A DNA stretch of 14,257 nucleotides from assembly GCA_036506275.1 (NCBI GenBank), contig DASXSB010000102.1:1-14257 (forward strand). The letters run 5' to 3'. A model generated the notes under the pieces. It saw only the letters and a list, made by a program, of their open reading frames with translations. It made no database searches and was not told the DNA's origin. The DNA is from DASXSB01 sp036506275 (lineage in GTDB: Bacteria; Methylomirabilota; Methylomirabilia; Rokubacteriales; CSP1-6). The translations under genes were made by a program, and so were the position numbers. This document shows, one piece after another, positions 9,661 to 14,257 of the stretch. Within the stretch, counting starts at the first letter, position 1; each line of letters opens with the position of its first letter.

Positions 9661-9694
9661 GCTCGAAGTGCAGACGGAGACGAAGGAGATCGTG

Positions 9695-9994
9695 ATGCGC
9701 AGGAGATGGATCGTGACAGCGTGCGTGGTAGGGCTGGCGGCGACGGGCTGTGGCTCGACCACCACACCCGGCGGCGTCCTCGTGGTCAATGACCTGGAGC
9801 GCGTTCGCGGCTGCCGCGTGCTCGGGACGGTCGCCGACAACGAGATGCAGGATCTCCAGAAAAAGGCCTCACGGCTGGGCGGAAACGTGGCGCTCTTGAC
9901 GCCCGACCGCAAATCGAAGGGCGGATATTTCGGGCTCGAAGACTACATGACCGCCGACGTCTATCGCTGCGAGGGTGTGGGCCTGCAGAGGTGA
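9695..9994 (+). CDS. Small predicted lipoprotein, DUF4156/RcsF-like
   Basis: A 99-residue protein. The start is ATG 9695, with AAGGAG at 9683-9688; a TTG at 9659 in the same frame has no ribosome site and would add 12 residues before the signal peptide. The N-terminus MRRRWIVTACVVGLAATGC is a lipoprotein signal with lipobox ATGC, so Cys19 is the predicted acylated residue. The mature part reads VLVVNDLERVRGCRVLGTVADNEMQDLQKKASRLGGNVALL and ends VYRCEG. A conserved Cys, a short helix with many charged residues and a GN.ALL strand resemble DUF4156-type envelope lipoproteins related to RcsF. Function is unknown, possibly envelope-stress sensing by family analogy only. It is separated from the operon by 107 bp with its own ribosome site and ends 7 bp before a convergent pseudogene. 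Confidence 0.7.
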   Translation: MRRRWIVTACVVGLAATGCGSTTTPGGVLVVNDLERVRGCRVLGTVADNEMQDLQKKASRLGGNVALLTPDRKSKGGYFGLEDYMTADVYRCEGVGLQR

Positions 9995-10001
9995 CCGTGC
10001 G

Positions 10002-10388
10002 CTACGTCGCCGTCGACGAACGCTCGAACGTCACCAAAGCACGCTGAGCGTCCGCAGTGCGAGTCACTCGGATGGGGAGGGCCCGAGGCGTCAGACGTTC
10101 ATTGCGTCCGACAGTTGTCGATTCGCGATAGCCGGCGTGACTGGGGTGTCGGTAGACTTCGACACGGTCCGTCGCCCGATCGAGGAGCCACACCTCGGAG
10201 ATTCCGGCCCGCGCGTAGAGCGGCAGCTTCACGCTCCGATCCGTTCCGCTGAGGTCCATGACCTCGATGAGCAAGACCATATCGTCAGGCCCGGGCTTGC
10301 CGGCCGCATAGAAGTCGGCCCGAGCGTGGACCAGCACGATGTCGGGTCAGGGCATGGATCGCACCGCGCGGAGCTGGGTCGGATTTTG
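10002..10388 (-). pseudogene. Uma2-family nuclease-like gene, C-terminal part, interrupted
   Basis: Read on the minus strand, translation gives QNPTQLRAVRSMP, then a stop (TGA at 10349-10347), then PDIVLVHARADFYAAGKPGP, VLLIEVMD, VKLPLYARAGISEVWLLD and VEVYRHP, ending at TAG 10004-10002. This follows the Uma2 (DUF820) pattern in order: QNP.., PD..L...R.DFY, LLIEV.D, KLPLYARAGI.EVW..D. The acidic-Leu-Ile-Glu-Val core belongs to the PD-(D/E)XK-like nuclease fold. An ATG-initiated frame starts only at 10337, after the stop, and would make 111 residues lacking the N-terminal half. The missing half is present nearby in the opposite orientation at 10503-10705. The biological role of Uma2 proteins is poorly known; they are abundant, often multicopy, in cyanobacteria, Chloroflexi and related soil lineages. 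This copy is almost certainly inactive. Confidence 0.8.
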
Positions 10389-10502
10389 AAAATATCGCGC
10401 ACTGACATTCGTTTACCGCGGTGCTCGACTCTCTCGAGAGCGGCTTTCCGACCGCCAGGTCCCGGGCATCACGCGTAGAATGGTGACGAAGGAGTCGTCA
10501 CG

Positions 10503-10705
10503 ATGGCGGTCATGCTGAGGCGTTACCGGTTCACCGTCGACGAGTACGAGCGACTCGCGCAGGCCCGGGTACTCACGCAATGCGATCGGATCGAGCTGCT
10601 CGACGGAGAGATCGTCGAGATGACTCCGATCGGAGATCGCCACGCCAGCGTGGCGCGCGGCTGACCAATCTATTCTCGAGGCGACTTGGTGATCGAAGTA
10701 TCGTG
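10503..10705 (+). pseudogene. Uma2-family gene, N-terminal part, frameshifted
   Basis: AAGGAG at 10489-10494 precedes ATG 10503, which opens MAVMLRRYRFTVDEYERL, then IELLDGEIVEMTPIGDRHASV, the standard Uma2 N-terminus (RRFTV.EY...., .ELL.GEI.EM.PIG..H). The frame stops at TGA 10662-10664. Shifting by one base near 10653 restores ARLTNLFSRRLGDRSIV, the expected continuation, so a single-base loss broke the gene. Similarity ends at about 10705, where QNP would be expected; that part lies on the other strand from 10388. Flipping 10389-10705 would rejoin the two halves into one minus-strand gene of about 196 codons, a normal Uma2 length. The region is therefore a decayed gene split by a local inversion, or less simply two separate remnants. 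Confidence 0.8.
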
Positions 10706-10733
10706 TGCGTTCTTATACACGAGACGCGCTCCG

Positions 10734-11729
10734 TCACTCGATCACGTGGTCCGCGCGCAGCAGCAACGACGGCGGGATGGTAAGGCCAAGCGTCTTGGCG
10801 GTCTTGAGGTTGATGACGAGCTCGAATTCCCTCGGCTGCTCCACCGGGAGGTCGGCCGGGTTGGCGCCCTTCAGAATTCTGCCGATATAGGTTACGGCAA
10901 CTCTATAGGTCAATTCGTTTTTTGGACCGTAGCTCAGCAAACCTCCCCTCTCCACCCGCCACCGGTTTGGATACATCCCTGGAATTTTGGTCTTCGCCGC
11001 CAGCGCAACAATCTTGTCCGCCGAAGCTTCACTCGTGAATGGAGGCCCACCAAGCAGGATGAACGCACCCACGTTTTTCCTGGCCATCGCCGCAAATGCC
11101 CCATCGAGTTCCTCGAAAGATCTCGCCCGCTCCGGCGTCACGGTGAGGCCGATAGCTCTCGCCGCGTCCTCGAGTGCCTTGAATTGAAAGGGATGGACGG
11201 GGTTGTCGGACATCAGAACGGCAAACCGTTTGGCATTTGGAAATAACGCATGCAGCACATCGAGCTCCTTTGCTGCCAGCTCGACGCCAAAGTCGGTGAC
11301 GCCTGTGATGTTGCCTCCAGGACGCACAAGGCTTGCGACGAGCCCGTTGCCAACAGGATCGGAGACGTTTAGCAGCACGATAGGAATCGTCGCCGTCGCC
11401 TGCTTGGCAGCGATGGCACTGGGTGTCGACTCGGCAAGGATGACATCCGGCTTCAACGCAACCAGTTCCGCCGCCAAGCCGGGGAATCGCTCTAACCTGC
11501 TTTCCGCATATCTCCGGTCGACGACGAGGTTCCGTCCATCGATGTATCCGAGGTCGTGAAGGGTATCGATGAGAATGCGGCGTCGAGTCGTAAGGGAATT
11601 TCCAGGCGAATCCGCCGAACCCTGGAATAGCATGCCGACTCGATAAACCTTTGTCTGTTGCGCCAGGGTTGCGGCCGGCGCGAAGAGCACCGCTCCGACG
11701 CCAATCACGAACGCCCGGCGCCTCATCAT
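10734..11729 (-). CDS. TrpX-like ABC substrate-binding protein (pfam04392-type), orphan
   Basis: A complete 331-residue periplasmic binding protein. The N-terminus MMRRRAFVIGVGAVLFAPAATLA is an RR-containing, possibly Tat, signal peptide with likely cleavage before QQTKVYRVGML. The body follows the pfam04392 pattern: DLGYIDGRNLVVDRRYAE, LKPDVILAEST, TIPIVLLNVSDPVGNGLVASLVRPGGNITGV, and the C-terminal block PADLPVEQPREFELVINLKTAKTLGLTIPPSLLLRADHVIE. Family members bind amino acids or small organic acids, with tryptophan for TrpX, and many copies in soil bacteria have no transporter beside them, as here. Its usual permease partners are of the branched-chain type, so it is unlikely to serve the NitT/TauT transporter at 7234-9587. 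Three hand-counted lines average about 58% GC, lower than the operon. ATG 11729 overlaps the stop of an upstream remnant (ATGA); ATG 11726 is an alternative start. Confidence 0.88.
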   Translation of the reverse strand: MMRRRAFVIGVGAVLFAPAATLAQQTKVYRVGMLFQGSADSPGNSLTTRRRILIDTLHDLGYIDGRNLVVDRRYAESRLERFPGLAAELVALKPDVILAESTPSAIAAKQATATIPIVLLNVSDPVGNGLVASLVRPGGNITGVTDFGVELAAKELDVLHALFPNAKRFAVLMSDNPVHPFQFKALEDAARAIGLTVTPERARSFEELDGAFAAMARKNVGAFILLGGPPFTSEASADKIVALAAKTKIPGMYPNRWRVERGGLLSYGPKNELTYRVAVTYIGRILKGANPADLPVEQPREFELVINLKTAKTLGLTIPPSLLLRADHVIE

Positions 11730-11785
11730 TCGATCACGTGATCCGCTCGCAGCCGCAGCAATGGCGGGACGGTCAGGCCGAGGCG
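11726..11785 (-). pseudogene. 3' stub of a second TrpX-like binding-protein gene
   Basis: The minus strand directly upstream of the binding-protein gene encodes RLGLTVPPLLRLRADHVIE followed by TGA, almost the same as that gene's own C-terminus TLGLTIPPSLLLRADHVIE. At DNA level about 56 bp from 10734 and from 11726 align without gaps in the same frame at roughly 80% identity by eye. Upstream of the stub the similarity stops and the frame reads unrelated residues. It looks like the end of a former tandem copy whose body was deleted. The TGA overlaps the ATG of the intact gene. Confidence 0.75.
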
Positions 11786-12123
11786 CCTAACATGTTCAGA
11801 CAGCTCCTCGAGCTGTTTCCGCGCGCCGAGTTGCATGTCGGCACGCCCGAGACTGAACTCATGGTTTCCCCGCCTTTCGGTGATGACGGCGCCGGATTGT
11901 AGCGCTTTCCGACGATCGCCTCCCGACGATGGACCCGGGGTACGCGAACGCCCCGGCGCTCCGGCCGACCCCCCGGCCTGCACGCGACCACCATGCCGTG
12001 ATGGCACGTTGACGGCTACGTTCATGCCAGCCGGGATCGAAGCAACACCCTCATCGCCAACAAAGCCCGCTGTTGTTCGGACCGATGTTTCGGCATTCCG
12101 TTTGCTCAGGATCCTGCGACCTG
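11786..12123. other. Non-coding or remnant stretch between divergent genes
   Basis: This roughly 340-bp stretch separates the minus-strand binding-protein stub from the plus-strand membrane-anchored protein. Short frames are open on both strands, but none shows a recognisable family. A small hairpin is present: acagct (11800-11805) pairs with agctgt (11811-11816) over a 5-base loop. A ttgacg at 12010-12015 resembles a -35 box but has no acceptable -10 at the right distance. I see no RNA gene and no mobile-element ends. Confidence 0.4.
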
Positions 12124-12657
12124 ATGAATGGAGAGACCTCTTCGACCGAGAATCGCGTGCTCACCGACTCTGGAACGCTGACCACCCTGTTCCAACGTCT
12201 CTCGACGATGGGTCCGTCGCTTTCGAAGTTTCAAGCCGTGGTCGGCCTCATCACGGGCCTGCTCTCCATCGGCGGAGCGATTCTGGCGATCCCTCAGTTC
12301 TTCAGTCCCATGCGGGCGCCCGCCATGGGAGAGGTCGTCGCGGTCGTGCAGGAAGCGAAGAGCCACAAGGCGATCACCGATGCGCGGATCGAGATCTTGA
12401 CGCCGCAGAACGTCCTTGTCACGACCGTGACGCCGAATTACTACGGCAAGGCGCGGCACGCTCTCGACGAAGGGCTGTATCGCATCCGCGCCAGCCATCC
12501 GCGTTATGCGGCCGAGGTCCGACAAGTCCACATCGTGAAAGGTCAATCAGCGGAAGTGTATCTGGACCTCCGCGCGGGCTCACCATCGGCCATCGACCAC
12601 GCCGAGCGCGCCGTCCGCGACGGTGTCGGCGCGGTGAAGCGGATCTTCGGCCAGTAG
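12124..12657 (+). CDS. Hypothetical membrane-anchored protein with a predicted beta-sandwich (PEGA/carboxypeptidase-regulatory-like) domain
   Basis: A 177-residue protein not assigned to a named family. From the chosen ATG at 12124, a polar N-terminal 36 residues are followed by one hydrophobic segment at about 37-60 (FQAVVGLITGLLSIGGAILA), then a domain from Gly69 to about 150: GEVVAVVQEAKSHKAITDARIEIL, VLVTTVTPNYYGKARHALDEGLYRIRASHPRYAAEVRQVHIVKGQ, YLDLR. Its alternating strands, with ITDARIEIL, then GLYRIRASHPRY, then VHIVKGQSAEVYLDL, resemble PEGA or carboxypeptidase-regulatory-like beta-sandwich repeats that sit outside the membrane. The tail is a short charged helix ending KRIFGQ. The start is uncertain: the same frame opens at ATG 12073, and neither has a good ribosome site (CAGGA at 12107-12111 is 12 bases upstream). 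It ends 60 bp before an alternative start of the next gene. Function unknown. Confidence 0.6.
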   Translation: MNGETSSTENRVLTDSGTLTTLFQRLSTMGPSLSKFQAVVGLITGLLSIGGAILAIPQFFSPMRAPAMGEVVAVVQEAKSHKAITDARIEILTPQNVLVTTVTPNYYGKARHALDEGLYRIRASHPRYAAEVRQVHIVKGQSAEVYLDLRAGSPSAIDHAERAVRDGVGAVKRIFGQ

Positions 12658-12681
12658 TTTCTCTTGGATCACGCTGCCGAT

Positions 12682-12711
12682 TTGACTGCGAGCGTGCCCC
12701 TGCCGTAGCGT
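12682..12711 (+). promoter_or_regulatory. Weak sigma-70-type promoter candidate
   Basis: ttgact (12682-12687) matches the -35 consensus at five of six positions and is followed 18 bases later by tagcgt (12706-12711), which matches the -10 at only three. It lies in the 165-bp gap before the plus-strand binding-protein gene and is the best candidate there. Confidence 0.25.
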
Positions 12712-12717
12712 CCCCGC

Positions 12718-12822
12718 ATGAACCGCCGCCGGTTCGTCGCCGCGTCGTTGGGGGAAGCGCCGCCCGCACCGCTGCCCGCCGTGGCGCCACCGCCTGCTGC
12801 GCACCGATCAGGTGCTGGGATA
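12718..12822 (+). other. In-frame upstream extension with a duplicated signal-peptide start
   Basis: These 35 codons read MNRRRFVAASLG and then a Pro/Ala-rich stretch, and run in frame into the GTG start VDRRAFVAGSIA. The DNA at 12721-12750 resembles that at 12826-12856. This could be a real longer start, giving two RR motifs in one protein, or the 5' remnant of another binding-protein gene. Confidence 0.35.
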
Positions 12823-13791
12823 GTGGATCGCCGCGCGTTCGTCGCAGGCAGCATTGCCATCGTGGCCGGAGCAGTCGCGGCCCAGGCACAACAGCCAATC
12901 GCCCGCGCGCGCGTGGGGTACCTCAGTACGACTCTCACCGCCCGCGGTGAGATCTTCCGGCAAGAACTGCGCAGGCTGGGCTGGACCGAAGGCGAGAATC
13001 TCGTCATCGAGTACCGATTTGGTGGTGACGAGTACGCGCGCTTACGCACCCTCGCGGCCGATCTGGTTCGGCTCAAGGTGGATGTGATCTTCGCTACGTC
13101 CGCGCCGGCCGCGCAGGCCGCGAAGGACACCACCACGACGATCCCGATCGTCTTCCACACGCTGAACGACCCCGTGCAGGCGGGATTCGTCGAGAGCTTC
13201 GCGCGTCCCGGCGGCAATCTCACCGGCAACGCCGGACTCGGACCCGAGCTCGACCAGAAACGTATCGCATTGCTGAAAGAACTCGTGCCTTCACTGACGA
13301 GCGCCACCGTCCTCGTGAATCCCACGAATCCCATGACGCCGCAGCGGTTACGGGTGATCGACGAAACGAGCCGCGCCTTGAACCTCCCGACGCGCGTGAT
13401 CACCGTCTCGGACCCGAAAGAGCTCGCCCGCGCGTTCGCGACGATCGCGGAAAGCAAGGCGGCGGGGCTCATCGTGTTCGAAGACCCGATGTTTTTCCGC
13501 TACCGCGCGAGGATCATCGAGCTCGCGAACACGCACCAAGTCGTGACGGTCTACACGCAATCCGGTCTGGCCCGGGAGGGCGCGCTCATCGAGTACGCCC
13601 CGAACCAGGATGAGATGTTCCGGCAGGCGGCCGCCTACGTGAACCGCATCCTCCGTGGCGCGAAACCGGCCGATCTGCCCGTGGAGCAGCCGACGAAGTT
13701 CGAGCTCGTCATCAACCTGAAGACGGCCCAGGCCCTTGGGATCACCGTGCCCCCCACCCTCCTCTTCCAGGCTGACGAGGTGTCCCGGTAG
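12823..13791 (+). CDS. TrpX-like ABC substrate-binding protein (pfam04392-type), second complete copy
   Basis: From GTG 12823 the protein is 322 residues, the usual family size. It begins MDRRAFVAGSIAIVAGAVAAQA, an RR-type signal peptide with a likely cut before QQPIARARVGYLS. The body has RLGWTEGENLVIEYRFG, RLKVDVIFATSA, TIPIVFHTLNDPVQAGFVESFARPGGNLTGN and the C-terminal block PADLPVEQPTKFELVINLKTAQALGITVPPTLLFQADEV. GGGA at 12817-12820 lies close to the GTG. The same frame is open from ATG 12718, adding 35 residues that start MNRRRFVAASLG and continue with a Pro/Ala-rich linker; they resemble a second signal-peptide start and have no ribosome site, so I prefer the GTG. It differs clearly from the minus-strand copy, so it was not produced by a recent local duplication. 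No permease or ATPase of the matching type lies next to it, and the ligand is unknown. Confidence 0.85.
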   Translation: MDRRAFVAGSIAIVAGAVAAQAQQPIARARVGYLSTTLTARGEIFRQELRRLGWTEGENLVIEYRFGGDEYARLRTLAADLVRLKVDVIFATSAPAAQAAKDTTTTIPIVFHTLNDPVQAGFVESFARPGGNLTGNAGLGPELDQKRIALLKELVPSLTSATVLVNPTNPMTPQRLRVIDETSRALNLPTRVITVSDPKELARAFATIAESKAAGLIVFEDPMFFRYRARIIELANTHQVVTVYTQSGLAREGALIEYAPNQDEMFRQAAAYVNRILRGAKPADLPVEQPTKFELVINLKTAQALGITVPPTLLFQADEVSR

Positions 13792-14229
13792 GTCGCGACG
13801 TCTGATATCCCAACAGCAAGATACACTGTGCAGATTCAATCGTTCACATCCGTGGAGACAATGCGCAGATAGACCATAAGGGCGGCTTAACAAGCCAGAT
13901 ATGTAACGAAAATTATGACGAGAGCGCCATACCGCTGCGCGGTAGGCCTGATGATAAAAACTGATGAAGTTTCTGAGCAGGGTTGCTTTTTTCCGCTTAC
14001 CGGGCCTGGCGCTGCCGTGCGGGAATGGTGGTCCGCGTGCTGACGAGTGCGCAAGAGGAACCGCAGCCCTCTGGCGTGACGCGCCTCCGCCCTCCAGGCC
14101 CGTGGGAGGCGGGGCCACGGTGTCACAATGAGAAACCGACCCAGGGCCCGCTCTCACCTCGGCAGGGTTGGGCGATCCAGGTGGGCGTCTCCCCCCGTGC
14201 CTCACCGACGGGGAGGACCCCTTGCCCCT
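13792..14229. other. Intergenic region with low-GC stretch and two small hairpins; no convincing gene
   Basis: No credible reading frame was found; the open minus-strand frame here continues antisense into the binding-protein gene and resembles nothing. Bases 13801-13980 contain about 47% G+C by hand count, far below the rest of the window. Two inverted repeats lie inside: ggctt (13884-13888) with aagcc (13892-13896), and taccgc (13930-13935) with gcggta (13939-13944). The second is lengthened to nine pairs by gcc/ggc with one bulged A at 13929. A run of six T lies at 13987-13992, about 40 bases later, preceded only by the 4-bp stem agca/tgct (13976-13987). This could be a long 3' untranslated region, a small RNA or acquired DNA; I cannot tell which. 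Confidence 0.45.
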
Positions 14230-14230
14230 C

Positions 14231-14246
14231 TGGCATGCCGTTTGCG
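14231..14246 (+). promoter_or_regulatory. Sigma-54 (RpoN) promoter candidate
   Basis: tggcatgccgtttgcg matches the sigma-54 consensus TGGCAC-N5-TTGCW at all positions except the sixth base (T for C) and the last (G for A/T). The invariant GG (14232-14233) and GC (14244-14245) are exactly ten bases apart. It faces right, so its gene would begin beyond the window. Sigma-54 promoters need an AAA+ activator bound upstream, and the 440-bp gene-free stretch before it has room for activator sites. Confidence 0.55.
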
Positions 14247-14257
14247 CTGATGGCGCC

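Noticed and set aside
10734..13791. The TrpX-like proteins as the missing binding proteins of the ABC transporter at 7234-9587.
   Set aside because: That transporter is NitT/TauT type, whose partners belong to NMT1/SsuA-like families; TrpX-like proteins normally pair with branched-chain-type permeases. They are also outside the operon, and one is on the opposite strand.
13883..13950. Possible integron attC site: gcttaac fits the RYYYAAC core and a hairpin follows.
   Set aside because: No matching GTTRRRY partner core was found at a suitable distance, and no integrase or cassette genes are present.
13976..13992. Intrinsic terminator ending in the six-T run.
   Set aside because: The stem directly before the T-run is only four pairs (agca/tgct). 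The stronger hairpin is 40 bases upstream, too far to work with it.
13348..14205. A minus-strand frame of 285 codons running from the intergenic region into the binding-protein gene.
   Set aside because: Half of it is antisense to a clear gene, the other half shows no motif, and no ribosome site was found.
9995..14257. Insertion sequence or transposon to explain the rearrangements.
   Set aside because: No transposase-like reading frame, terminal inverted repeats or target duplications were seen; the broken genes are Uma2 and binding-protein families.

Overview
The window is GC-rich (roughly 65-75% across the left two thirds) and bacterial. Gene content and style suggest an uncultivated soil or subsurface lineage of the Rokubacteria/Methylomirabilota type: a dense acyl-CoA catabolism operon, several orphan TrpX-like (pfam04392-type) periplasmic binding proteins with RR-type signal peptides, and a decayed Uma2 gene. 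This taxonomic guess rests on general resemblance and is inference only.

Positions 2-9587 hold eleven plus-strand genes with gaps of 1-60 bp or short overlaps, so they probably form one operon: etfB (3' end only), etfA, an acyl-CoA dehydrogenase, a B12-dependent acyl-CoA mutase large subunit, a branched-chain aminotransferase, a HIT-family hydrolase, the separate B12-binding mutase subunit, a second acyl-CoA dehydrogenase, then an ABC ATPase and two permeases of the NitT/TauT type. The mutase would normally be labelled methylmalonyl-CoA mutase. However, the two substrate-discriminating positions read Phe86 and Gln204, the pair described for isobutyryl-CoA mutase, instead of Tyr and Arg. With the aminotransferase, two Glu-type acyl-CoA dehydrogenases and ETF, the operon reads as a route linking valine/isobutyryl-CoA to n-butyryl-CoA and on to beta-oxidation, with electrons leaving through ETF. 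No binding protein, mutase chaperone GTPase or epimerase is visible in the window. A GC-rich hairpin follows the last permease.

Positions 9588-14257 are a different kind of region, with lower GC, genes on both strands and several remnants. It contains a small lipoprotein (9695-9994); a Uma2-family gene broken into a minus-strand C-terminal part (10002-10388) and a plus-strand N-terminal part (10503-10705), which fits a local inversion; a complete minus-strand TrpX-like binding protein (to 10734) preceded by the 3' stub of a second copy (11726-11785); a one-TM protein with a predicted extracytoplasmic beta domain (12124-12657); and a plus-strand TrpX-like binding protein (12823-13791) with a duplicated N-terminal start motif. 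The last 460 bp carry no convincing gene. They include an AT-richer stretch with two small hairpins and, at the right edge, a well-formed sigma-54 promoter candidate (GG-N10-GC) pointing out of the window.
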